From positions 2,299,834 through 2,363,833 of the forward strand of contig CM067298.1 in NCBI GenBank assembly GCA_034231615.1: 64,000 nt of DNA, written 5' to 3'. A program made the position numbers and the translations under genes. The notes beneath the pieces are model-generated. The model searched no databases. It was not told where the DNA came from and saw only the letters and a program-made list of their open reading frames with translations. Positions within the stretch are counted from its first letter, which is position 1; every line of letters starts with the position of its first letter. This stretch comes from Meghimatium bilineatum (lineage: Eukaryota; Mollusca; Gastropoda; Stylommatophora; Philomycidae). Below are positions 37,228 to 50,300 of the stretch, one piece after another.

Positions 37228-37374
37228 ATGGCAGAACATATTGTCATCGCAACTCTTTCGTTGCTATTCGTGCCTCTAGTCGCTGTTATTATTCTTGTAA
37301 TTACGCTTGCTACTTGCGGGAAGTCGATTGGCATAAGAAAGGCTTACGTTGGATTATTGCTTAGAATATTTGAG
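37228..37374 (+). CDS. GPAT4: GPAT exon 1 (start codon, first membrane helix)
   Basis: The ATG lies in a good Kozak context (taccATGG). The 49 codons run to a GAG|gtagga donor, phase 0. The translation is a signal-anchor-like hydrophobic stretch (about residues 5-29, rich in V, I and L), then GKSIGIRKAY and LLLRIFE. This matches the N-terminal helix and GIRK block of GPAT4. There is no good upstream in-frame ATG, so this start is preferred. No TATA box stands out upstream, and the 5'UTR boundary cannot be placed. Confidence 0.82.
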
Positions 37375-38306
37375 GTAGGAGACATTGTTGATCATTAAAT
37401 CTTATTTACTATGAAAACACTACGACTACAGACCTGACACCACTACGACGATATCCGATATCTACAAATGTACCACTACTACATCATACTAAATCACACG
37501 CCACTATCACGGTTAGCCTTGACACGTAATTAATTATGATAGATTCGAAAGTATGCAACCTTACAACTGGATTATCTTAGGCGATTTCGCCAAAGATATT
37601 GAATGATTTTACTTGGTGACTTACAACACTTACTTACATTATTATTTATTTTATATTTACTAGTTACTACACACCACATTCTCCCTCTAGAGCTATACAA
37701 ATAACTTCTATCTAAAAACTTCTAAGCACGTAACTTTATTATATATTGATTAGGCCCCATATTCGCAATAATTATGATAGGCCCTACATTTTGTTTGTAT
37801 ATTTAGGAGGTACTGTTAGTTATCTCTTATTTTTGTTTCTTTAGTTATACCTGTGGAGTATGTAGGCTCAGGTATTATTTTACTTTTGACTGCTAATCAT
37901 GCCATGGGCAAACATCAATATGAATATGTTTCTACAACAATAAGAAGAAAATGATGGACCTATATCGGGCATGTACTTAGAATGAATAAAAACAGACTGC
38001 CACTGCAAGTATTAAATTGGGTACCAGATGGCATAAGAAAAAGAGGAAGACCAAGAGATACTCTTCACAGAACAACCATCAAATAAGGTATGACTATAGG
38101 TTTCTACAACATGCAAGAATTACACACAGTACAGTATCATCGCATCGGTCGAACTGAAAAGCTCTGGTTTCTGCACTATGATACTACTATGTTCCTTGCA
38201 TATTCAGTAATTCAGCTCTGTAGCAACATATATATAGATAGATATAGATACTATGGGCTGTTAAAAACTACATTCTCATTCTAGCTAATAGAAAGAGACT
38301 ACATCA

Positions 38307-38341
<35 letters not shown>

Positions 38342-41300
38342 ACGTGTCCTTTGCAGAACATTGTCCTCACTGCCACTCTATAAGCCACACGGTTCTGTGC
38401 GATCTGCCCAGATTCTTCCAGTGTCATGCTCAGAAGATCTTCGATGTCTTGTGTTCATCATAGTCTTGGTCAGCCTCTTATTCTCTTTCCTGGAACTTTC
38501 CCCTCCATGATTAATCTTTCCAGACCATTATGTCTTTTTATATGTCCGAAATATGTCAGTTTCCGTTTTTTGAAAGTAGGTAGTTTTTAAGGTCGAAATG
38601 TAGGTAGTTTGTTAGGTCAATATGTAAGTAGATAGCTTGATAGGTCGATATGTAGGTAGGTAGGTAGTTTCTTCTTCTGCGTTCATTCTCAAACTCCTGC
38701 AGATTAGCAGGATGTAGTCTGGAGAATGGAATGCGTTGTGTTTCATAGTTTACAGCACTGCTGCGACATCTGCGCCTTTCGGCCTGACACATCCGACTTC
38801 AGCATGGCTTTGGGTCACTGACCCTGTATGGAATGGGACAGCCAACTCCATCCCATAACCTCCTTAGTCGCCTTTTACGACATGCGTGGAAGGTAAACAG
38901 TGTTGCTATTCTTTGCTCCCTTTTCGGGCCCCGGCAACACACAGGCGGGTAGGTAATTTGATAGGTCGTTATGTAGGTAGGTATGTAGTTTGTTAGATCA
39001 ACATGTAGGTCGATATGTAGGTAGGTAGTTTGTTAGGTCGATATGTAGGTAGGTAGTTTGTTAGGTCGATATGTAGGTAGGTAGTTTGTTAGGTCGATAT
39101 GTAGGTAGGTAGTTTGTTATTTCAATATGTAGGTAGGTAGTTTTTTAGGTCGATGTGTAGGTAAGTAAGTAAATTGTTAGGTCGATATGTAGGTAGGTAG
39201 GTAGTTTTTTAAGGTCGATCGGTAGGTATTTTATTATTCATTGCCCACGTCTCACAACCGGAAGTTGCCACTGGAAAGATATAGCTCCTTAGTAGTTGTA
39301 ACTTTGTTTTTCTGTTTGCTCCATGCCATATTTTTTTCATCTGTGATGTTTTTTGTAGTGCTATTGCTAATCTCTTTCTTATCTTTGCAGAGCAATCTCC
39401 TGTGGTGTTGATGCTTGACCCTAGATATTCAAAGTTGTTTACATTTTCTAGTTGCTCTTTGTCAATGACTATTTTAGGTGAAATTTCATCTCTGCTTGCA
39501 TGCATTGGTTTTTTTTGCTTTGTGGAAAAAATTTTGTGCCTGGTTATAATGTTTGACTGACATAATCATTTGTTCTGAACCTGTGTCCTTGGTATTAGTG
39601 TGGTGTCATCTGCACACATAATTTCTGGGATTTCATGTAAACATTTCCTCCAATATTAAAGGATGTTGAAACTGTTCATAGGGTAGGTCTTCTCGTACAT
39701 TCCGCATGTTTTCTGTATAACTGTTTAATAGGAGAGGTGTGAAAATGCATCCCTCTCTGACTCCTTTTTGGACCTCAAACCAGTCAGATGTTTCTCTGTT
39801 GAGACGAACTGAGGTCTGTTGTTTCTGATAAAGCATTTTAATTAGCGTTATGAGATGGTGTGAGAAGCCCATGTTTCCCATTATATTCCATAATTTCTGG
39901 TTTCTTACTCAGTCAAACGTCTTTGAGTAGTCAATGAAACACGTGTATATATCTGCATTGAGCTCTCTGCATTTCTCTTTATATTTCTCTTGTTGAAGAT
40001 ATGATCCCTGGTGTCTCTGTTCTATCTAAAACATGTGGATCTCCCTAGTGTAGTGGTTATGCTGTATATATATAAAGCAAACACAGTTACCTACCAACTT
40101 TCACCATTACTTCTTCACCCAAAGATCAAGATATAAAAAATAATAATAAAATATCTACAATTTTTATACCAATACTCTGCTACCAATGTCACACATGGTC
40201 TTTAATGTTTAGCATGCGTGCGGCAACTGTATTCACCAACATATCCCCTTCTCTTATTAGTGAGCGGCAAGTATATCTGTCGCCGTAGACCACCATTGCT
40301 AGGTACACTTCAATCAATCAAGTGCCATGTCGACTGGCATAGGCGATGATGTTTCTCCACGACTCTCTGTCTCTTGTGTTGTCAATAAGCTTGGTTGGTG
40401 AGCTTCTACCGTGCCACGATACCATCTAGCCCATCTAGTAACTTTTCTCTTTGTCGACTTCTATCTCTTCTCCCTTTGATCTTTCCAGTGGTTATTAAGT
40501 GTTCAAGCTGTGTTCTTCTCAGCACATGCCCTAGAAACCTTGACTGTCTGCCTCTAATGTTTGATATGATTGATCTTTTTATGCCAGCATCAATGAGAAC
40601 CTCTGCATTAGTTTTCTTGGCTGTCCATGGTATTTTCATCATTCTTCTCAGAAACCACATTTCTGTAGCCTCCAATTCACTTTGAATTTTCTTGTTTATA
40701 GTCCATGCTTCACATCCATAAAAAAGAATCGGTTCGATATAACATCTCAGCACCCGAATTCGGGTCTGCATTGATAGACTTCCATTGCAAAAAATGGTTC
40801 TCATTTTTTGGAATGCTGATTTGGCTTGTGCTGCTCGGCTCTTTATCTCACTTGAGCATCTACCTTCTGATGTTAACAGGGTGCCAAGATATTTCACTTT
40901 TTCAACTTGTGCCAATTTTGTGTCATTAATTATTATGTTGCATCTTGGTGGTGTATGTCTCTTTGATACAACCATTATTTCTGTTTTCTTCTTGTTTAAA
41001 CTGAGGCCTCTGTTTTCACTTTCCTTCACTACTTTATCTAATAGGGCTTGCAGTTCTTGTTCGCTTCCTGTGATCAGTACTGTGTCATCAGCATATCTCA
41101 AGTTATTTATATTGTATCCTCCCACTTTTATTCCTGGCATATCTTCTATATTTCACATAATGTATTCTGTATACAGGGAGAAAAGGTCCTGTGACATTAC
41201 ACAACCTTGCCTGACACCCATTTCTATCTTTTGAAATCTACCTATAGTGTTGTTAACTCTCATCGCAGCTGTTTGTTTCCAATACATATTTTTTACTATT

Positions 41301-44300
41301 CTTAGATCTTTCCCATCAACGTTAAGACTTTCTAGCAATTTTATAATCTCTGAATGCTTGACCTTGTCAAATGCTTTGCTGTAATCTATGAAGCACAGAT
41401 AAAGGTCTTGCTGTACTTCTATGGCCCTCTCCATTAATGTTCTTACTATATATGGGGCATTTCTTGTGCCTTTTCCTTCTACAAATCCGCATTGTTCGTC
41501 TGCTATCTCTGGTTTTATTTTTCCTCTTATACGCCTCATTATTATGCGCAGTAGAATCTTGGTCATGAAGGTACACTTCAATTAATTAAAAATCCCCAAT
41601 TTTTTATATTTTTTTTAACCAGATTTCATACCGTATATCTGGTATTTTATTCAATTGACTACCTTTTCCTGCAGTTTTAGTGGCAAACGTGTGTTAAATG
41701 TCATTTAAATATCGATATTTTCGCAATATATTGACAATTTCAAACAAAAGCATCGCTGTTATGGTGAATTGGGTTTTATAGACTTTTATTTTATTGCATT
41801 TTCATTAAAATCATTATCGATTGTGAATCAAATGATTATTTACGGAGAGATAAGCTATTTCCACACTCCAAAATCAGTTACACCACACTGTTTTATCTAA
41901 ATTGATATTAAAACATCAACCAAGTTCAAACAATACATTTACAGACTAGATCTAGGTTTATAGAAGGATTTTAAGACATACCTTTAGGTTTAGTCATTTT
42001 AATCCCTGAAATTGTAACAATTTGACCGTAAATGGCGCACTATTAGGTCTATGTAAAACTGTTTCCACTCTAGAATATTTACAAAATAATGTTGGAAACT
42101 TCATACTACCGGGTATTATATTATCGTTTTTAAGGTAAAAATTTTCTGGAGTTTTGTGGGAAAACGTCATTGAGACTGTCTTACATGTCTCATATCACAC
42201 AAACAAAACCTACACCAATATATGCATAATTCAATTCTCTATTTATATGTGCACAAATTATTTAAATATCTCTAACAAAAAAGTTATCATGATTTCAAAA
42301 CAGCCACAGCTAATTACATAACATTTCCAAAAATTAATTCAGCAGCAGGAGAGAAATTACATAATTGTAAACACAGAGTGCTAAAGGTTAACAGCTTCAC
42401 AGCAGAGAAAAATCGTTACATGTGAAATGAAGTGTCTGAAAAAAGCTGCAATGGTTACCAAACTAGATAAAATAAGAAATTAGGAAAAGAGTTGGTATAA
42501 TATCATGTATTGAACATATTGAGAGACATTAAATGGTTCAGTCACCTTATGAGAATGAAGTCAAACCAAATACTAATAAGAGCAAATAACAAAAGAATAT
42601 CTGGGTGTAAGGCCGGAAATGGTAGATAGAAAACATCAAGATAGCCTTGAACAAACATGGACTAAATGCAACCACAGGGACACATCTGGCCTTGGAACGA
42701 CAGCTTAAGCTCCCACCTCTATGTTTAATGGCAAGTGTGAATGTGATCAACCATCATTCACCTGGGGAAAGACAATAGACAATATAATAATGATCTTTTC
42801 CAATCTTTTGCCATATTTCACTTTTCCAGATCTTAACACATAAGGCATGGTAGACTGTGACACTGGGTTCTCCTCCTGCTTGTATCAATTCAGCTACCAA
42901 TTTGTCATATCCTGGTGACTTGACAGTTTTTAAGTTCTTAATTACTCAACATACTTCTTCTATGATGGGTTCTGGCTCAAGTTCTGTGTTTATATTTGTG
43001 TTTGAGTCTGTGTTTATATTTGTGTCTGTGTTTATGTTTGGATCTTCCTACACTTCCCTACAGTATTCCACCCAGCTGATCAGAATGTCTTTATTTTCTG
43101 TTAGAGTATTTCCTGATTTGTCAATTGCTCGAGTGGCTGGTTGAAATTTTGCTGTCAGTGTTTTTGCTTCTGCAAACATTACTCTGGTGTCCCCATGTTT
43201 GTGGAGTTGTTCAGTTTCTTTACACTTGTCAATGTAGTTTTTCTTGTCCTGTCTTATTTTTCTCCTAATTTCTTTAGTTTGTTTCTTGTATTCTTCTCTT
43301 TGTCATCTGTTAGTGACTTTAGTTTTTTTTGGTTGTTGATTAGTTGCAATGTTTAGACTATGATGTAATCTCTTCTCTTTGTCAATTTTCGGGCATGTAA
43401 GGCTGTGCAGATGATAGTATTGAGTGTCTGATGTCGTTTGCGAGTTAAGTATTGAGTGTCCAATGTTGTTTGTGAGTTAAGTTTTGATTGTCCGATATTG
43501 ATTGGAAGTTAAGTATTGAGTGTCTAATGTTGTTTGCAAGTTAAGTATTGAGTGTCTGATGTTGTTTGCGAGTTAAGTATTGAGTGTCCGATGTTGATTG
43601 CGAGTTAAGTATTGAGTTTCTCATGTTGTTTGTGAGTTCATCTGGTGTCATGTCCTCTTGAATGGCCATCAATATACTAAATTTGTTCTGCAACTCCATG
43701 CTGTATTCTGTTGGTATTGCTCTAGTTTCGTATCTAATGGGTCTGGCGCTTTTCGCTGACCTCTTGAGTCTGATCTTCACATCTGCTACTAATATCTCAC
43801 GGTCGAAATCGCAATCTGCTTTTGGATAATTCTTACAGAACAGTAGACTGGATCTCCATCTGTGGTGTATAGTGATGAAGTATATTTGGTTTCTTGTCTT
43901 GTAATCTGGTGATGTCCAGGTGTATGGGTGTCTAGGGTGTTGTTTGAACAGGGTGTTGGCTATTACTAAATCATTTTCTATGCAGATGTTAACAGTCTTT
44001 CTCCTCTTTCATTCTACTGTCCTAATCCAAATGGGCCTTTGATTCTGCATTCTTCGTGTCTTATTTCCCTACAAACTTTCACATTCAGGTCACCTATTAT
44101 TAGTTTGATGTCTTGCTTGTGTGTTTTGTCTATTGTTTCCTGAAGTTTGTCATAGAAAACTTCTAGCTTCTGCTCTTCAGTTGCAGATATTGGAGCATAC
44201 ACTTGAATTATTGTGGTGTTTCATATTTCTTCGCTTCAGTCTTATACTTATGATTCTGTCATTTATTGTGTTGTATCCTAGCATAGATCTTACTTTCTCT

Positions 44301-47300
44301 TTGTTCAAAATCAAGCCTACTCTGCATTGTCTCCTCTTCTCTCTTTCTGAAAAAATTAGTTGTTCCCGTCGGTGTTGCGAATGTCCTTGTCCTTCCCATC
44401 TGTGCTCTGATATTCCCATAATATCTACTATCTACTCCAGTTCTTTCCATCTGTCCCTGTACTATTTGAAGTTTACCTTGATACACGTTTCTCACATTCC
44501 ATGTGCCTATTCATAGTCTGTTTCTCTTCTTTAGAGCGTTGTCAGTGTTTTCTTTGATAACGCAGTCGATCTTTTGGTATTCATCACATTTACCAGTACT
44601 AGCACTGCTTTTGTTCTTTTCCCCGGTTATTTTGGGTTTGTCCAGCCTGTTCAGCCAGACCCTTGAAGCTTATTTGTGGTGATGAGTTTCTTAGCATGTG
44701 TATGTCTCAGTAGTTTGCCATTGCTTTCTGAGCCGGTTATAGTCGCTTATCATTTACCCTCCTTGATGCGCTCTCATGCCCAATACAGGGCTTTTCCAAC
44801 TCCTGCCTTTGAAGCTGTTGTCGCTAATATGATTGTCCGCCGTCTCCACCAGCAATTATGTGTACTGTAGGGGAGGACATTCCTCCCCTTGCTGAGCAGC
44901 TTCACATAGTTCAGCCAACTAGGCATGGTCGGGAGGGGGGGGTGTGACGCTGCTGTGCACAAGCAGACTTGTAGAGTCATACGTGATCTAGACAGGAGTG
45001 GGGGAACCAAATAGGATCCTGTACTTCCCAAGGGAAGTGGCTGCCACTCACCGTGAGGTACTATCCCTACCTGTCTTACCCCCTTAATCATCTAATTATT
45101 TTAAACAAATACCAGACTTTGGCTTTTCAGTGATCTCCGCACACACCAGGTCTAGAAGAAGTCCAATACTGATGTCATCGTTGCGTACAATTGATGTCAT
45201 CGTTGCGTACAATTGATGTCATCGTTGCATACAATTGAAGGCTATCATTATTATTGTTTTTATTAATAAAAATGGACCAGTATAATTGTTGGTGGTAATT
45301 GTTTACCAACCTAGGTAAACTACAGATTAGTAGACGGTAGTCTGGAGAATAGAATGTGTTGCACTGTTCGCAACTTTACTGCAGTATCTGCACCTTTTGA
45401 CTTGCCATATCCGATTTCAACATGGTAATTGTTGGTGTAAGTCTGCTTATTTTAATATTTAGGCCTCTAAAGAAAACTATAAAAATCATAAAATTTGAAG
45501 TTATGATTGTAGACTATAGGTCTGTGAGACATGCTCAGACTTAGGAGACAAGTTGTATCACTACATTTATCAGACTTTTTCTCTATGCTCTCCTCCATCC
45601 ATTCACTGCATGTGTCATATGAAAAGGAGATATCGTTTTGAATTTCTGTTGAAGCGTGAATGACTACATATATACAGGAGAACCCCACTAGATAAAAATA
45701 TTTTCTTCTTCTTCACCATTCTTCAGTCAGTTACAGCATCAATAAAATGTTCTGTTCATAAGGATGTTCATGTTATGTAATGTTCATAAGGACATAAAAA
45801 TTAACATGTCTTGTCATGGATGACACGGTTATAAAGACAGATTGGAAAAGTCTTAATCTAATATATATTATTATAATAAAGCTCATAATCTGTCAGTATC
45901 ATAGATGTGTCATGGTGAATACATTAGCACACACAGATATCTGATACTTCAATAATAATATCTCATTGGGCAAACAATTTTATACTGTTTAGCTATTATA
46001 ATGTCTCTTGAAGTGGAGATGAGGCTTTGTCTGGCCAACAGAGACACATAACCAGCTACTTGCCCCATCAAGACTAGCTTCTTGAAGTGGAGATGAGGCT
46101 TAGTCTGGCCAACAGAGACACATAACCAGCTACTTGCCCCATCAAGACTAGCTTCTTGAAGTGGAGATGAGGCTTAGTCTGGCCAAAAGAGACACATAAC
46201 CAGCTACTTGCCCCATCAAGACTAGCTTCTTGAAGTGGACATGTAGCTTAGTCTAGTCAACAAAGGCTGGAAACTAAGATTGGTGAAGCCATCCTGGCAT
46301 CAAGCAGAACCACAGTCCTGCCCAAGCAAGCACAGGTGCTGAGGTTGGAAATACCAGGCCAAGATATGCATCAGCAACGATGGTATCACACAACATGACT
46401 GGATAACATAAACAGCTATCAATATACATTTATTTCTTTTGTTATAATTTAATGAGACTTTAGGAATGATATCTTATGCCGTTTAAGTCTGCATTTTTCA
46501 TTATTTCTTCATTGATCCTGTGTACTGTTTTATGGTTTTGTTTGAAGGCATGTAAATTGAAAGTGCAAGTTTCAAATCAAACAGACGAGCAGGATAGCGA
46601 AAGTGATGAAGAAATTGATGAGAAATATGTGACAGGTGACCATCATGAGAAAAATGTGACAGGTGACCATCATGAGAAAAATGTGACAGGTGACCATCAT
46701 GAGAAAAATGAGACTGAAGGTGAGAATATCTCTGCATCCCAGCATTGTTGTTGAGAGTTAATGATTGCGTCACAGTCAATATGTTGTTGAGAGTTAATGA
46801 TTGCGTCACAGTCAATATGTTGTTGAGAGTTAATGATTGCGTCACAGTCAATATGTTGTTGAGAGTTAATGATTGCGTCACAGTCAATATGTTGAGAGTG
46901 ATTAATGAATGCGTCACAGTCAATATGTTGACAGTGAGTTAATGATTGCGTCACAGTCAATATGTTGAAAGTGAGTTAATGATTGGGTCACAGTCAATAT
47001 GTTGAGAGAGAGTTAATGATTGCATCACAGTAAATATGTTGAGAGTGAGTTAATGATTGCGTCACAGTCAATATGTTGAGAGTGAGCTTATGATTGCGTC
47101 ACAGTAAATATGTTGAGAGTGAGTTAATGATTGCATCACAGTCAATATGTTGAGAGTGAGCTTATGATTGCGTCACAATCATTATGTTGAGAGTGAGTTA
47201 ATGATTGCATCACAGTCAATATGTTGAGAGTGAGTTAGTTAGTTGAAAGATCAACCACACTGCAAATCAAACCATTGGTCCTTAAGTGTTGGATCTCCTG

Positions 47301-50300
47301 CTCTAAGATATCCCTCAGCACGTAACAACTGACCACACCTACTCTGTGCTAATTTACAAACTTTCTCTAGTTATGTCTGCATCATTCCTGTTTAGCCACA
47401 CACACACTTCTTGGTTTGCTCAAGGTTGCCTGTTTAACCACACACTTCTTAGTCTGCTCAAGGTTGCCTGTTTAACCACACACTTCTTAGTCTGCTCAAG
47501 GTTGCCTGTTTAACCACACACTTCTTGGTCTGCTCAAGGTTGCCTGTTTAACCACTTCTTGGTCTGCTCAAGGTTGCCTGTTTAACCACACACTTCTTGG
47601 TCTGCTCAAGGTTGCCTGTTTAACCACACACTTCTTGGTCTTCTCAAGGTTGCCTGTTTAACCACACACTTCTTGGTCTGCTCAAGGTTGCCTGTTTAAC
47701 CACACACTTCTTGGTCTGTTCAAGGTTGCCTGTTTAACTATACACTTCTTGGTCTCCTCAAGGTTGCCTGTTTAACTATACACTTCTTGGTCTCCTCAAG
47801 GTTGCCTGTTTAACTATACACTTCTTGGTCTGCTCAAAGTTGCCTGTTTAACTATACACTTCTTGGTCTGCTCAAGGTTGCTTGTTTAACTATACACTTC
47901 TTGGTCTGCTCAAGGCTGCTTGTTTAACTATACACTTCTTGGTCTGCTCAAGTTTGCCTGTTTAACTATTCACTTCTTGGTCAAGGTTGCAAATTCATAA
48001 ACATTTTCCCATTGAGGCAAATCCTTGAAGTGGAGATAGGGCTGAGGCTGGAAACTAAGACTGGTCGGACCATCCCTTACAACGAGCAGGATCACAGTCC
48101 AAAATGTTCATCTTTTAAGCCTGCTAAGTGGCAAAACCTGATATCTTTAGTTAATGATGTCTCATAGCAACAGTTGCTACAGAAGGTGAATGCCTAGTTG
48201 ATGACATCCCTTAGCAACAGTTGCTACAGAAGGTGAATGCCTAGTTGATGACATCTCATAGCAACAGTTGCTACAGAAGGTGAAGGCCTAGTTGATGACA
48301 TCTCATAGCAACAGTTGCTACAGAAGGTGAATGCCTAGTTGATGACATCCCTTATTGATGACATCCCTTAGCAACAGTTGCTACAGAAGGTGAATGTAGT
48401 GCACAAATGCAATGTGAATCTATATTTTTGTTCATTATCTCTTACCAGTTGTTAAGCCACATAATGTGGATTGACAGCTGATTGAGAGCCACACTTTCCA
48501 TCTCACAAAAAAGTAACTTGAAAAATGTAATCATGTCCAGTAGGGTTAAATTACATAAACAGTGTATTTGTAAATTATTGCCATGTCAGAATAAACACAT
48601 TGATACTTATGCACATTTTTATTTTCTGTGACAGCTGACCAAATTATTGAAAAGGATTTCTTGTTATCGGCAACGAAAGGTCTTGAAAAACCGGACTGGA
48701 AATCTGCTAAAAGGGAGTTTGAATTGTCAGATATATTCTATTTTTCCAAATGTGGAGTGGAGGTATGTAGTTGTGTGACTTGAATTATCAGGTGTACTGT
48801 ATTTTTCCAAATGTGCAGTGGAGTTATTTGGTTTGACTTTCTTTTGTTGTGTTCATGTGAAAATCTATCATTTCTACCTGTGCCATTAAGCATCATGGGA
48901 GGGCGGTGTGGAGTTGCCTGTCCTTAGCCATTTGAATCGTATTGGCCATGGTCAGCTCTTGTTTTTATTGGGGGTTTTTTTAAGGTTTCTTGTTGTTTTT
49001 TTTGTTCTTTATAGAGTTCTCTACTTCATGATAGAAATTTTTTTCTTCACTTTTTATGAAGACAAATTATTTAAACATGTATTGTTGGAGCAGTTTTTAG
49101 CTTATTTTTTAATGTGACTTTTCATGAAACCAATTTTCTATACTCTATTCATTCTAAGATTGAAGTGGGTCAAAACACATCCACATATTACTTCGCGACA
49201 ACAGGTGATTTTTATACAGCAGATGGCATTTAAAAACAATAAATATTCAGTAAAATATTAAATATTCAGAACTTTTTACATTGTGTAGGGAATTATAATA
49301 GTTGCCCCCTGAACTCTTTGTGCCTGCACAACGATATAACAGGAGGTATAGTAATTTATCATGGAATGTTAAATGGTATATGAAAATTGATTATAAAACA
49401 TACATTACTGTTGTGATAGACATGTAAAACATACATTACTGTTGTGATAGACGACATGTTTCCCTTAGCAATAAGAGATATAAGTTCAGAATGGTATGAA
49501 CTATATTGTTGCGCACTTAACATTAAATTTATGCGGTCGACGTCCAACAACCAATCAGAAACACTGACCTACTTCATTCTTAGAATGCACATGGTATATA
49601 CACACACGCACATACACTCATATATAATAACAACAAAAGTAATCTTAAGTAACATGAATAGATTTGATTAAATTCACTAGCCATTGACTTTCTGTTTATT
49701 TGCAGGCAATTATTGAGGACACTGTGACAAAACGCTTCTCAGCTGAAGGTGATGACAGATTGAATGTTAAATACTGTTTACCCAATGTATTAGATCTAAG
49801 TATTGATATGATTCTGTTAGTATTGGAGGGCTATGATACAGCAGCTCAACTCTTTGAATAAGTCATGTTTGCAGGGTATTACAAGGATGTGAAATAGAGC
49901 TACATGGCGCTCTAAGTCACAAAACAAGAAGGCAGAGCATCTTGTAACAAGAGGAGAAATGCAGCAACTTAACAGCAGAGAGTAGCTAGAAAGTCATGAG
50001 TAGACCAAAAACTATTTACAGTGGTCATCCTTGCCCAAACTGTCCAAGGACATTTGCGACCAGACTAGGGCTTAATAGAGGTAAATTCAAATAAGGTAAG
50101 AAGGTTGCGGAAGAAAACTGCCAATATAAAATAAAATATAGAAAATAACAATAAAACAAAGAACAAATACAATTGTTAACGTGTCAGTCCAATTGGGACC
50201 TTTATCAAGACAACAAAAACAGTTAAGAACACAAAACCATAACAAAAAAAGCTAGTTTTTGGTTTAATTAAGTTCCAATGTTTTCTTTCTTATCAAAGCT

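Noticed and set aside
40030-40060. tRNA-like CCTAGTGTAGTGGTTATG
   Set aside because: Only an A-box-like segment is visible; no B box follows at the required distance.
42857-44870. Plus-strand frames across 43-45 kb
   Set aside because: Antisense shadows of the LINE A endonuclease half.
46476-46547. Alternative start MPFKSAFFII for the GPAT linker exon
   Set aside because: A true first exon with family homology exists at 37228, and splice phase joins it to 46548; the hydrophobic codons before that are intron sequence.
49140-49670. Short opposed frames upstream of GPAT exon 4
   Set aside because: They lie in MITE copy 3 and have no homology.
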